Part shown: positions 17,392 to 26,378 of the stretch, one piece after another
Numbering within the stretch: the stretch's first letter is position 1
Layout: every line of letters starts with the position of its first letter
DNA from: CAKZQX01 sp034435975
GTDB lineage: Bacteria > Chloroflexota > Chloroflexia > Chloroflexales > Chloroflexaceae
Direction: 5' to 3'
Length of the DNA stretch: 64,000 nucleotides
Assembly: GCA_034435975.1 (NCBI GenBank)
Contig: DAOTWD010000014.1
Location: forward strand, 178,753-242,752
Notes under the pieces: generated by a model
Told to the model about the DNA's origin: nothing
The model's database searches: none
What the model saw: only the letters and a program-made list of their open reading frames with translations
Made by a program: the position numbers and the translations under genes

Positions 17392-17420
17392 ATTATAGCA
17401 TATATAGCATGGTTTCAAAA
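17392..17420 (-). promoter_or_regulatory. candidate promoter for mrp
   Basis: On the minus strand TTTTGA, 17 bp, then TATAAT with extended -10 TGC. It lies about 70 bp upstream of mrp. The -10 is consensus, the -35 weak. Confidence 0.5.
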
Positions 17421-18014
17421 GAAGCGGCTATCGTATATCGTAATATGGCAATCCTCTGATGATGCTCGGCTGAAGGCGGGACGGCCGTTTACCATAGGGA
17501 TAGGACTTATGTGGATATCTGGTGCAACGCCGACCCACTCACCCGGTTGCCAGAGCGCGGTAGTGCGGCTCTATGAAGCGTTGCCGCACCGTATGATCCA
17601 GAATCTGGCACATTCCTGCTCTGCTACCATCACTACCCGACCCACATCATGTAACAGCTCCCTGTCAGGTTCATTGCCTTGACAAGCTCGTAGCCCCGTG
17701 CTATGCTTTCCTATTATCTCATAACGATGTCTGGACGCGATCAAAGGAGATTGCCTTTATTCAGTGCCAACCATTCTGTTTTTCGCCAGGCAATTAGCAA
17801 CACAACATACACCTCGGCACTGTCAATTATGTATCGAGGCAAAGTGAGGCGGGTTGTGCAGTAGCCAGAGCGCAGTGGCTCAAGCCGACTCTCGCATCCG
17901 TTTTTCGGTTTAGATAGGGCAACTCTGCACCAGGTTATCTCTTAGAGGATCAGGCTGGTATATTGCCTGAACCTGGGTATCGCGCTCTTGATCAGCGCTG
18001 GAAGGATGGCCGCC
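17421..18014. other. non-coding region upstream of rel
   Basis: About 590 bp without a supported gene. The only strong signal is a sigma70-like promoter at 17679-17707. If it drives rel, the leader would be about 300 nt and could hold RNA structure (for example GAGCGCAGTGGCTC near 17872). I do not recognise 6S, tmRNA, SRP or RNase P RNA. Confidence 0.4.
17679..17707 (+). promoter_or_regulatory. sigma70-type promoter upstream of rel
   Basis: TTGACA at 17679-17684, a 17-bp spacer and TATGCT at 17702-17707 with TGC before the -10. This is a near-consensus housekeeping promoter. Transcription would start near 17714, about 300 nt before the rel start codon. Confidence 0.6.
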
Positions 18015-20363
18015 ATGGACACAACCTTCACACCTGCGGTTGGTAACGTAAATGCTACGACTGATCTGCACTTTTCAGTTTCAGAGCACAGTGAACCGGC
18101 GACCGTTACTCATCAGGTGCCCGCACGTTCTATGTCCACCGCCCTCTCCACGTCCGGTAATGGTTCACTGACTGCTGATCCGTTCACCCTCCCGCCTACC
18201 GTTCTCTACAGCCCAACTGTTGATGCACTGATCAGTCGCCTCCTCTCCTATTATCCCGATGCCCAGGAAGATATGATACGACGTGCCTATGCCTTTGCTC
18301 ACGCCGCGCACGAGGGCCAGAAGCGGCGTAGCGGCGAACCGTATATTGACCACCCGGTAGCAGTAGCCAGTATCCTCCTCGATTTGCAGATGGATACTGG
18401 CTCAATTGTTGCGGCGTTGTTGCACGATGTAGTGGAAGATACGAGTATCCCGCTAGAGCAGATTACACGGGACTTTGGTGCAGAAATAGCCCATCTCGTT
18501 GATGGGGTCACCAAGCTGTCGGTGCTGGAAGCACAGAGCAAAGAAGAGGCACAGGCTGGCACCTATCGCAAAATGTTTATTGCGATGGCTGATGATCCGC
18601 GGATAGTGCTGATCAAACTGGCCGACCGGCTGCACAATATGCGCACCCTTGGCGCGACCCCTCCCGAACAGCAACAACGGGTAGCCCGCGAAACATTGGA
18701 AATTTATGCGCCACTGGCCCATCGCCTGGGTATCTGGCAGATCAAGTCCGAATTAGAAGACTTGGCATTCAAGACCCTCCAACCCGAAAAATACCGTCAG
18801 ATTGCCCAGCAACTGCTGCTACGCCGTGATGCCCGCGAGCGGATTATTCAACGGGTTATCTCGCGACTGAAACATGCGCTGGAGAAAGAAAATATTGCAG
18901 CCAATATCAGTGGGCGCCCCAAACATATCTACTCTATCTATCGTAAGATGGAACGCAAAGGCGTGAGCCTGGATCAGATCTATGATCTGCTGGCCGTGCG
19001 TGTGATTGTCAACGAAGTGGGCGAATGCTACCGCGTGCTGGGTATTGTGCATAATATCTGGACACCGGTTCTCTCCGAGTTTGATGATTACATTGCTGTG
19101 CCAAAGGAGAGCATGTATCGCTCGCTCCATACAACCGTGCTTATTCCGGGTGGCACGCCCTGTGAAGTACAGATCCGCACGCACGAGATGCACGAGGTTG
19201 CCGATCACGGGATTGCAGCCCACTGGCGCTATAAAGAAGGTTTTGGCAAGAGTGATAGGAGTTTTGAGACCAAGCTGACCTGGTTGCGCAGCTTGATCGA
19301 CTGGCGGCGCGAATTGACCGATGCCCGCGAATTCGTGGAGAGCATCAAGGCCGATGTGTTTGAAGATCAGGTGTATGTGTTTACCCCCAAAGGTAAAATT
19401 ATTGATCTGCCCGTTGGGAGCACACCCGTCGATTTTGCCTATCGTATTCACAGCGAGGTTGGTCATCGCTGTGTGGGTGCGAAAATTAACGGGCGCATGG
19501 TCTCACTGGATTATCAACTGCACAGTGGCGAAATTGTGCAGATTATGACCTGCAAAACCTTGCGTGGCCCCAGCCGCGACTGGCTCAACTTTGTCAAGAC
19601 GAGCAGTGCCCGCAATCACATTCGACGCTATTTTCGGCGGCAGGAGCGGGATGAGAATATTGCTGCTGGACGCGATCTGCTGGAGAAGGAGTTGAAGCGC
19701 CTTGGCCTCACAGCCCTGTCTTTTGAGGAGATTGTTTCGATCTGGAATGCGCGGAGTGTCGAAGACCTGTTTGCGCTGATTGGCACCGGGGAAACCACTG
19801 CCCGCCAGGTGGTACAGAAGGTTCTGGCGCAGCAGACGGTGCCTCAAGATGACGAACTGGCGCTTTTGCCGAACTTTACCCCGCCGACCCGCACCAGTGC
19901 CCCCGGCATCAAGGTGCGTGGTACCGGTGATGTGCTAACCCGACTGGCGAAGTGTTGCAATCCGGTCGTGGGTGAGCCGATTGTCGGCTATGTTACACGC
20001 GGGAAAGGGATTACTATTCACCGCGCTGATTGTCGCACCATTTTGAACGAACGCAGCAAAGAGCGGCTCATTGAGGTCACCTGGGGTAGCGACAAGCCGC
20101 AGGGCTACCCGGTGCCAGTGCGCATCGAGTCATGGGATCGGGTCGGGTTGTGGCGTGACATATCGGCGACTATTGCCGATGCCGGGATCAATATTGAAGA
20201 GTTACACCAGGCCCAGACGCGCAAGGCCGGGCGTACTGTGTTGATTGTGCAGATGACTATCCAGAGTCTGAGCCAGTTGACGATGATCCTGGATAAGCTC
20301 AACCGGATACCCGATGTTATTGAGGCTCGCCGCGAGAGTCAGGCCTCTTCGGTGAACATCTAG
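18015..20363 (+). CDS. rel: bifunctional (p)ppGpp synthetase/hydrolase
   Basis: Makes and degrades the stringent-response alarmones. The 782 residues hold: a poorly conserved N-terminal extension of about 65 Ser/Thr-rich residues; the HD hydrolase domain with HDVVEDT and RLHNMRTL intact; the synthetase domain (VPKESMYRSLHTTVL, EVQIRTHEMHEVADHGIAAHW); TGS (VYVFTPKGKIIDLPVGSTPVDFAY); a Cys-containing CC/RIS region (LAKCCNPVVGEPIVGYVTRGKGITIH); and a C-terminal ACT domain. Both catalytic centres appear competent, so Rel/SpoT-type rather than monofunctional RelA. ATG 18015 is chosen because GGAAGG lies nine bases upstream; ATG 18006 and TTG 17988 are alternatives. It is followed by a hairpin-rich spacer. 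Confidence 0.95.
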   Translation: MDTTFTPAVGNVNATTDLHFSVSEHSEPATVTHQVPARSMSTALSTSGNGSLTADPFTLPPTVLYSPTVDALISRLLSYYPDAQEDMIRRAYAFAHAAHEGQKRRSGEPYIDHPVAVASILLDLQMDTGSIVAALLHDVVEDTSIPLEQITRDFGAEIAHLVDGVTKLSVLEAQSKEEAQAGTYRKMFIAMADDPRIVLIKLADRLHNMRTLGATPPEQQQRVARETLEIYAPLAHRLGIWQIKSELEDLAFKTLQPEKYRQIAQQLLLRRDARERIIQRVISRLKHALEKENIAANISGRPKHIYSIYRKMERKGVSLDQIYDLLAVRVIVNEVGECYRVLGIVHNIWTPVLSEFDDYIAVPKESMYRSLHTTVLIPGGTPCEVQIRTHEMHEVADHGIAAHWRYKEGFGKSDRSFETKLTWLRSLIDWRRELTDAREFVESIKADVFEDQVYVFTPKGKIIDLPVGSTPVDFAYRIHSEVGHRCVGAKINGRMVSLDYQLHSGEIVQIMTCKTLRGPSRDWLNFVKTSSARNHIRRYFRRQERDENIAAGRDLLEKELKRLGLTALSFEEIVSIWNARSVEDLFALIGTGETTARQVVQKVLAQQTVPQDDELALLPNFTPPTRTSAPGIKVRGTGDVLTRLAKCCNPVVGEPIVGYVTRGKGITIHRADCRTILNERSKERLIEVTWGSDKPQGYPVPVRIESWDRVGLWRDISATIADAGINIEELHQAQTRKAGRTVLIVQMTIQSLSQLTMILDKLNRIPDVIEARRESQASSVNI

Positions 20364-20384
20364 GAGAAGCTTGCTCGTACGACC

Positions 20385-20500
20385 GTTGCCGTTTGTTGTC
20401 CTGGGCATTCTACCGTGCTCCGCACGGGGCCGGGAGCCTGAAGGCTCCAGCTCGCGTTCCGAAAGCCGTTGAAGCGGCCTACCGGAAACGGCACAGTCTG
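20385..20500. repeat. hairpin cluster after rel
   Basis: An outer pair (GCCGTTT near 20388 against AAACGGC near 20492) encloses three short stem-loops: CCGTGCTCCGCACGG, GGAGCCTGAAGGCTCC and GCCGTTGAAGCGGC. This cruciform-like block may terminate rel transcription or be a repetitive element. No poly-T tract is present. Confidence 0.5.
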
Positions 20501-20619
20501 GCCTCACAACGATAGCCAGTAGCTTGTGTCACCGGCCGAGTACACAAGCAAAGACACAATCAGCGGTAGTACTACAGCACCAGGAACACCACCTGATCTG
20601 TTTGTTCCTGCCGGTAACA

Positions 20620-21615
20620 ATGAAGCATCCTATACCTCTAGAGTTACCCAATGACCACGATCTGACGTTGTTGCAGGGGCACCTGATCGACTGGTTCGCC
20701 AACAACGCTCGTAACCTGCCCTGGCGCCATACCCGTGACCCTTATCGTATCCTGGTAGCCGAGATTATGCTGCAACAGACTCAGGTCGATCGCGTTCTGC
20801 CGCGCTATACTGCCTTTCTCGAGGTGTTTCCAACCCTTGAAACCCTTGCGAACGCCCCCACTTTCGCAGTGATCCAGATGTGGGCCGGCCTCGGCTATAA
20901 CCGGCGCGCCGTTCAGCTCCAGCGCACCGCACGGGTGGTACTGGCCGAACATGGCGGCGTGTTTCCGCACGATGTGACGCTGTTGCAGCAACTACCAGGC
21001 ATCGGGCCATACACTGCCGGAGCCATTGCCTGTTTTGCCTTTGAACAAGATGTCGCCTTTATGGATACCAATATCCGCCGCGTGTTGCGCCGTAGCATGG
21101 TTGGGCCAGACAGCGCCACCCAGCCGCCCGGTGATCGTCAGTTACTCCCACTGGCACAAGCACTTATTCCACCCGGACAGGGATGGACATGGAATCAGGC
21201 ACTGATGGAACTGGGCGCACTGATCTGCACAGCAGCCGCACCAGCCTGCCAACGCTGCCCACTCCGCGTGCATTGTCACGCCTATGCTGCCTGGCGCAAT
21301 GCCGATGAGCAAGCCTTTAGCGGCTCGGCCGAAATTATCGACTATACGATGACACGTCAGCGCACCGTGCGACGCGTTGCGGAACAGCGCAGCGAAGCGT
21401 TCGTTGGATCGAATCGTTACTACCGCGGGCGGCTCATTGCTGCCTTGCGGGAACTGGCACCCGGCACAACGCTATCACTGCCACAGCTTGGGGCCCAGAT
21501 ACGCGCCGATTACACGGCTGATCATCAGGCATGGTTACAGTCACTTCTGGATGGATTGGCGCGTGATGGTCTGGTGGAACTGATTAGTGATCGCGTGCGC
21601 TTGCCAACAGAATGA
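20620..21615 (+). CDS. mutY: A/G-specific adenine DNA glycosylase, short form
   Basis: Base-excision repair enzyme that removes adenine opposite 8-oxoguanine. The 331 residues contain the glycosylase core: catalytic Glu region AEIMLQQTQVDRV, HhH motif LPGIGPYTAGAIACFAF, catalytic Asp in FMDTNIRRVLRR, and the [4Fe-4S] ligands C-x6-C-x2-C-x5-C (CTAAAPACQRCPLRVHC). After the cluster only about 90 residues remain. They resemble a small helical domain rather than the NUDIX-like 8-oxoG-recognition domain of E. coli MutY. It could therefore be a MutY relative with altered opposite-base specificity. ATG 20620 is chosen; the 32 extra upstream codons have no conserved character. Confidence 0.85.
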   Translation: MKHPIPLELPNDHDLTLLQGHLIDWFANNARNLPWRHTRDPYRILVAEIMLQQTQVDRVLPRYTAFLEVFPTLETLANAPTFAVIQMWAGLGYNRRAVQLQRTARVVLAEHGGVFPHDVTLLQQLPGIGPYTAGAIACFAFEQDVAFMDTNIRRVLRRSMVGPDSATQPPGDRQLLPLAQALIPPGQGWTWNQALMELGALICTAAAPACQRCPLRVHCHAYAAWRNADEQAFSGSAEIIDYTMTRQRTVRRVAEQRSEAFVGSNRYYRGRLIAALRELAPGTTLSLPQLGAQIRADYTADHQAWLQSLLDGLARDGLVELISDRVRLPTE

Positions 21616-21631
21616 GAGGAGAAGCCTGCCC

Positions 21632-21669
21632 CGTGATGGTTCCTAGGGCTAAAGCACCTGGCATAAAGA
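21632..21669 (-). mobile_element. solo IS200/IS605-type end fragment
   Basis: Read on the minus strand, CCAGGTGCTTTAGCCCT followed by GGAACCATCACG. It is almost identical to the sequence after the tnpB relic at 39603-39637 (CCAGGTGCTTTAGCCCTGGG, AGCCATCACG). The hairpin-plus-tail arrangement is typical of the right end of IS605-family elements. No transposase remains here. Confidence 0.6.
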
Positions 21670-21779
21670 TGCCACATCATTCACTGGCTCCCGATCATAG
21701 ACACCTGCAGCATACTATACTGTGACTTCAACCTGGAGGGTACGGCTGTCTCGGTGATCCTATGCTATGTATGATAGTG

Positions 21780-22085
21780 TAGATCCGCGTTATCGCACAG
21801 GACGTACGTGGTAACGTGAATCCCCCATACTTTCTGCCAGCGACAGCGTGGAAGAGACAAAGTACCGCTCGCACGGCGGTCAGATTGACCGTCGTAGGTA
21901 TACGCCACGGTGCGCGTACCATCACTGACGGACGCAGTCTGGGAGATCGAGCTGTCGTCGGTAGGGTGAGCTGACGAGTGGGATCGCAGGCATCGGTCGG
22001 GGTGGTAAGCCGTCCCGCCTTGTCATAGGCCAGTCGATCACGGCAATCGCCGATCAGGTTTTCACAGTCTTGAGTTGCTGTGCTG
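21780..22085 (-). pseudogene. RHS/YD-repeat protein relic
   Basis: On the minus strand two short stretches in different frames translate to RHS-type repeats: RDRLAYDKAGRLTT at about 22050-22000 and DGTRTVAYTYDG at about 21928-21890. They are separated by a frame change, and no start or continuous frame exists. This is the decayed remnant of a YD-repeat (RHS-like) gene, possibly a displaced C-terminal cassette. Confidence 0.6.
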
Positions 22086-22107
22086 AGCTGATCTTACGGC
22101 AACTCAT

Positions 22108-22935
22108 TCAAGCAACCAATCCCTCGACGAACGTTCGGATATCGTGATTGAACCGTGTGGAGTCCTCCCAGAATGGTGCATGACCTACCTGAGGATACCA
22201 GAGTGTTTGGGCATGGGGCACCATACGGTGATGTTCGTGTGTTGCAGCCGGCAGTACAATGACATCTTGTTCTCCATGGATCAGGAGAGTTGGTAGCGTG
22301 AAAGACGTCAACAGATCATCATTCGTCAGGGTACGGGCAAACAGATGCGCCCGTACCGATGGTGGTACCACACTGTTATAGCCGAGCCACAGATACAGAT
22401 CCCGAGGTGCCGGTTCCACAGAAACCATCAGCCGTAGAAATTGTTGAAGTGCCGTTGTACTCTGCCGTACATCATTAGCAAACAACCCATTAAAGAGTGC
22501 CACAAAGTCAGCCCCCAGCAGCGGCAGGACGGGGGCACCAAGTTTGGAAACCGCACCAACAAACACGATACCACGCAACGATGCCTGGCCGTAGAAGCGG
22601 AGATAGTCACAAATCATGACCCCACCATACGACCAACCAATCAACACGGGACGATCTAGACCCAACGTCGTGATAATAGACTGAATATCCTCTGCCCACA
22701 GCCGTGAGTCCGTGTAGGCTTGTTGCTCTTCTGGTTTTGCCGAACGTCCATGACCACGGCAATCAGGGGCAATAAGGCGATAGTGTTGCTCCAGTTCTGG
22801 GGTACGCTGCGGTAACCAGCACAGACTTGATTGAGAAAAACCGTGCAAAAAGATAAGTGGTATACCAGCAGAATTACCTGTCTCCTCAACCGCCAGGTGT
22901 ACTCCTTGACCACCAACAATCGTATGTACAACCAT
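22108..22935 (-). CDS. alpha/beta-fold hydrolase
   Basis: A soluble 275-residue hydrolase of unknown substrate. The fold's motifs are present: oxyanion region FLHGFSQSSLCW near residue 32, the DCRGHGRS stretch, the nucleophile elbow GWSYGG (Ser near residue 105), the acid in HGEQDVIV, and the catalytic His in VGHAPFWED near the C-terminus. Length and layout fit the esterase/haloperoxidase/epoxide-hydrolase-like group, and no finer call is possible. It is a lone gene flanked by repeat debris and by a 358-bp spacer towards fabF, which is transcribed in the same direction. Confidence 0.85.
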   Translation of the reverse strand: MVVHTIVGGQGVHLAVEETGNSAGIPLIFLHGFSQSSLCWLPQRTPELEQHYRLIAPDCRGHGRSAKPEEQQAYTDSRLWAEDIQSIITTLGLDRPVLIGWSYGGVMICDYLRFYGQASLRGIVFVGAVSKLGAPVLPLLGADFVALFNGLFANDVRQSTTALQQFLRLMVSVEPAPRDLYLWLGYNSVVPPSVRAHLFARTLTNDDLLTSFTLPTLLIHGEQDVIVLPAATHEHHRMVPHAQTLWYPQVGHAPFWEDSTRFNHDIRTFVEGLVA

Positions 22936-23293
22936 AGGTTGTTTATCCCCTCTGTGCTATGCCACAATAAAATGGGTAATACCAATTTTTGTTTTGCCTG
23001 CATAGGAGGTAGAACGTCGCTCTTTTGCACAACCAGTACATATAGGAGATGCACGTTCCTGATATGGCATACAAAGCGTTAAATCGTCACCACCATCATT
23101 ATATACCAGGTTGCGTTTTGACAGAGCACATTACTCTTCCACAAGACGTACCAGAATGAGGTGGAATATTCTACACCAGCATGCAACTTGGTAATACGGT
23201 ATCGACCAGCAGAGCGCACGTGGACGATAGTCCTCGATCGGTGGCAGAACCATATGGCTGCCCCAATCTATAACGAAACTATTTTGGCAAAGA
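22936..23293. other. intergenic DNA between fabF and hydrolase
   Basis: I see no gene, clear terminator or repeat family in this stretch. Confidence 0.3.
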
Positions 23294-24523
23294 TCACAAG
23301 CGCCGCAATACCAGGCACGAATTGTGCCCACCCAGACCAATCGAGTTCGAAAGGGCCACCTGCACCGAAGTTTTGCGTGAAGTATTCGGCACATAATCCA
23401 GGTCACAGGCCGGATCAGGGGTGACATAGTTGATCGTGGGCGGAATACAGCCCTCAGCCAGTACTTTGGCACAGATCAGTGCCTCAGTCGAGCCAGCCGC
23501 GCCCATCATATGCCCCAGCATCGACTTGGTTGAACTCACAGCCAGGCGGTAGGCATGTGCCCCAAACACCGCCTTGATCGCCAGTGTCTCCACCGCATCA
23601 TTCAGTGGCGTGCCCGTGCCATGCGCGTTGATGTAGTCTACCTCCTCGGGGCGAATACCCGCCTTGCGCAACGCCATATGCATCGCCCGCGCCGACCCCG
23701 CACCCTGCTCATCAGAGGCGGCCATATGAAATGCATCATTGCTGCTGCCATAGCCGATGATTTCGGCGATGATCGGCGCATTACGCGCCTGCGCATGTTC
23801 CAGGCTTTCCAGTACGAGTGCAGCGGCCCCCTCAGACAATACAAAGCCATTGCGCCGCGCATCGAAGGGCTTGCAGGCTTCTGCGGGCACATCTGCGGTT
23901 GCCAGGCCCTTCATCGTTGTAAAGCCCGCCAGTAGCAGTGGGTTCACCGTCGCATCGCTGCTACCCGCAATCATCACCTGCGCATCACCCCGCCGTATGG
24001 TTTCAAACGCCTCGCCAATATTATGCCCGCCGGTTGAGCAGGCTGAAACGACCGCCATATTCGGCCCCTGGGCACCCAGCTGGATCGCAATCTGGCCGCT
24101 GGCGGCGTCATCGATCATATTAGCAATGAACAGTGGTGCCACCCGGCGATAGCCTCTGGTATTCAAGATTGCCTGCTGCTCGGCTATCAGATCCAGACCG
24201 CCGGCCCCTGTGCCAAACACTACCCCGACCTGTGTGGCATCCTCCTGGCGCATATCAAGCCGCGCTGAACGAACTGCCTCCAGAACGGCATTGAGCGCAT
24301 ACTGAACATAGCGGGCCATGCGCCGGCTCTCACGTGGGTCAACCTCCGGGTCAAGGACAAACTGTTTTACCTCACCTGCAATCGTAATCGGAAAGTCATG
24401 CGCATCAAAGTGGCTAATGTTCGCAATACCTGACCGGCCGGCCAGCAATGCTGTCCAGGTGGTTGGCACATCATTGCCCACTGGTGTAACGGCACCCATG
24501 CCCGTAATAACAACTCGTTGCAT
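23294..24523 (-). CDS. fabF: 3-oxoacyl-ACP synthase II
   Basis: Condensing enzyme that elongates acyl-ACP with malonyl-ACP in type II fatty acid synthesis. The 409 residues carry the thiolase-fold Cys-His-His triad: VSACSTGGHNIGEA (Cys near residue 160), INAHGTGTPLNDAVE and STKSMLGHMMGAAG. The C-terminal GLGGHNSCLVLRR is typical of FabF. ATG 24523 (MQRVVITGMG) matches the family start; ATG 24529, with better spacing from GGAG, is equally possible. FabD lies about 430 bp upstream on the same strand. FabG and acpP, which usually sit between these genes, are absent from this spot. Confidence 0.95.
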   Translation of the reverse strand: MQRVVITGMGAVTPVGNDVPTTWTALLAGRSGIANISHFDAHDFPITIAGEVKQFVLDPEVDPRESRRMARYVQYALNAVLEAVRSARLDMRQEDATQVGVVFGTGAGGLDLIAEQQAILNTRGYRRVAPLFIANMIDDAASGQIAIQLGAQGPNMAVVSACSTGGHNIGEAFETIRRGDAQVMIAGSSDATVNPLLLAGFTTMKGLATADVPAEACKPFDARRNGFVLSEGAAALVLESLEHAQARNAPIIAEIIGYGSSNDAFHMAASDEQGAGSARAMHMALRKAGIRPEEVDYINAHGTGTPLNDAVETLAIKAVFGAHAYRLAVSSTKSMLGHMMGAAGSTEALICAKVLAEGCIPPTINYVTPDPACDLDYVPNTSRKTSVQVALSNSIGLGGHNSCLVLRRL

Positions 24524-24529
24524 TATCAT

Positions 24530-24953
24530 TACACTCCAATGTTCATTGATCGAAGTTGCGTGATTGTCTATCACCACTATGGGTATGGGTTTCGCCTGCG
24601 GCAGAGCAAGGGCAGGCTGTCTCTACATCGGGTTTCTTCCAGACTGCCCCATCTGGTTTTGCTCAAGGTACACCCTGGCGAAAAGGTGAACGGGGCATCG
24701 GTATTTTATTTTCCGCAGCTATTGGATGCCGCAACCGTCTATCGCTCGGTACTTGCGGTGCCTTCACCTGGCGGTGGCCCCATATGGGAGAGGCTTTGCG
24801 GCCATATAAACGGACTTCACTCCCACCTGGGCGTAGCCGTCGTCTGGACAGAACGAGGTTATCTCTAGGTCTATGATCGCCAGGCCCAGGTCACCCTGGT
24901 TGGCGACAGCATGAAACCTGCCAGGGAATGGCACGCTCCTGCGCCTTTGCCAC
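24530..24953. other. non-coding gap between fabD and fabF
   Basis: No gene is recognised in the place where fabG and acpP often lie. A frame at 24556-24876 (+) has no family resemblance. TTCGCCTGCGGCAGAGCAAGG at 24592-24612 recurs in variant form near 63757 and near 13291, suggesting another small dispersed repeat. Confidence 0.35.
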
Positions 24954-25964
24954 TCACGCCAGTGTCTCTACCTCCGGCTCTTCTGGCTGAACCTGTTGCT
25001 TTAGTTGGCCCAGAACTTTCATAATTTCCACTTCGCTCAAACTAATGCTCTGTACGTTACGCGAGATACGCCGGATCAACCCGGACAGTACCTGACGCGG
25101 ACCGATCTCCACAAACGTATCCACGCCTTCACTCATCGCATTCTGCACCGAGCGCGTCCACTGCACCGGGCGTACCAGGTGGTCGCTCAGTTCCTGGCGT
25201 AACTCTTCGACACTCGTCAATGCCTGAGCCGTGATATTTGAGAGCAATGGTATCTTCGGTGGCTGCAGATTAAACTGGTGTACCGTCTCACTAAAATGCT
25301 GTGCTGCCTGTTGCATCAACGGCGAGTGGGCGGCGATGCTCACTGCCAGGCGCTGTACCAGCTTCGCACCCCGCTCTTTTGCCAGCTCCATCGCATGCTG
25401 TAAGGCACCCAACTCACCACTAAGCACAGTCTGACCGGGCGAATTATCGTTTGCCAGGGTGACAATGCCTGCTGCCTGTGCCTCCTTACACACCTCGCGT
25501 AAGGCCTCGGTATCCAACCCGACCACTGCTGCCATACCACCGGGATACTGTTCACCACTGGCTTTCATCAAACGCCCACGCTCGCGCACCAGCTTGAGCG
25601 CGTCTTCAAAATCCAGCACACCTGCGGCCACCAGCGCGGTAAACTCACCGACACTATGGCCAGCCACCAACATCGGAGCCAGCACCTTGCCCATATGCCT
25701 GAATTGCTCATTGAGCGTTTCCAGACAGGCGATACTCACCGTCAAGATAGCCGGTTGGGCATTAATTGTGTCATCCAGTTCTGCCTGTGGCCCTTCAAAG
25801 CAGAGCGTGGAAAGAGAGAATCCGAGTACCTGGTCAGCCCGTTCAAAAATGTGTCTGGCAGCATCGGACTGCTCATACAACTGCCGCCCCATTCCAACAT
25901 ACTGTGAACCTTGTCCAGGAAAAACAAAGGCAAGCCTGGCCTTTGTCATATTGAGAATGTCCAC
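24954..25964 (-). CDS. fabD: malonyl CoA-ACP transacylase
   Basis: Loads malonyl groups on acyl carrier protein for fatty acid synthesis. The 336 residues show the family motifs FVFPGQGSQYVGMG near the N-terminus, the nucleophile GHSVGEFTALVAAG (Ser near residue 105), the Arg-containing VRERGRLM, the catalytic His in AHSPLM near residue 210, and the VEIGPRQVLSGLIRR stretch. The start is GTG 25964 with a strong AGGAGG seven bases upstream. A good minus-strand promoter lies about 110 bp upstream. It is divergent from clpC. Confidence 0.95.
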   Translation of the reverse strand: MDILNMTKARLAFVFPGQGSQYVGMGRQLYEQSDAARHIFERADQVLGFSLSTLCFEGPQAELDDTINAQPAILTVSIACLETLNEQFRHMGKVLAPMLVAGHSVGEFTALVAAGVLDFEDALKLVRERGRLMKASGEQYPGGMAAVVGLDTEALREVCKEAQAAGIVTLANDNSPGQTVLSGELGALQHAMELAKERGAKLVQRLAVSIAAHSPLMQQAAQHFSETVHQFNLQPPKIPLLSNITAQALTSVEELRQELSDHLVRPVQWTRSVQNAMSEGVDTFVEIGPRQVLSGLIRRISRNVQSISLSEVEIMKVLGQLKQQVQPEEPEVETLA

Positions 25965-26069
25965 CCATGATCCTCCTTAGCAGCGTTCCTGTGCCTACAA
26001 GATCAGGATAATGATTGTTCCAGGCTCGACATGACTGAGACGATACCAGTATGGTTGCATGTCGGCTGA

Positions 26070-26097
26070 AGTATAGCATGTATTACGACTGTGTCAA
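26070..26097 (-). promoter_or_regulatory. sigma70-type promoter for fabD
   Basis: On the minus strand TTGACA (26092-26097), a 16-bp spacer and TATACT (26070-26075) with extended -10 TGC. The -35 is part of an inverted repeat TGTCAA-ATA-TTGACA (26092-26106), which may be an operator in this fabD/clpC divergent region. Confidence 0.65.
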
Positions 26098-26279
26098 ATA
26101 TTGACAAAAATGTAAAAATAGTATCTATGGAAGAGGAAACAGCCGTCAGGAAATAGGAAAGAGAGAGCCATTGGACTATGCACGCCATGACACGATGGCA
26201 CGGTTGCCGAATAGGAACGATTGCGTCATAATGTATACAGCAATCTGATATTTCACAGCATCACCATCACCAGACTCTA

Positions 26280-26288
26280 TGCTATACT
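26280..26288 (+). promoter_or_regulatory. extended -10 promoter element for clpC
   Basis: TGCTATACT at 26280-26288 lies about 90 bp upstream of the clpC start. No good -35 is visible at 17 bp. Neither CIRCE nor a tandem CtsR-type GGTCAAA motif is evident. Confidence 0.45.
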
Positions 26289-26378
26289 ATTACTACCCTG
26301 CTCATAATGGGGAAAGGGGCACTGGTACCGAGAAGAGCGCACAGATGTACTGGTGTCCATCATAGAGGAAAGACAATT

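Noticed and set aside
17714..18014. Possible structured RNA (6S, SRP or RNase P) downstream of the strong promoter
   Set aside because: None of the conserved sequence hallmarks of these RNAs is present; it is more simply a long rel leader.
24556..24876. 106-codon frame between fabD and fabF, checked as possible acpP or fabG
   Set aside because: No DSL phosphopantetheine motif or Rossmann motif; opposite strand to both fab genes.
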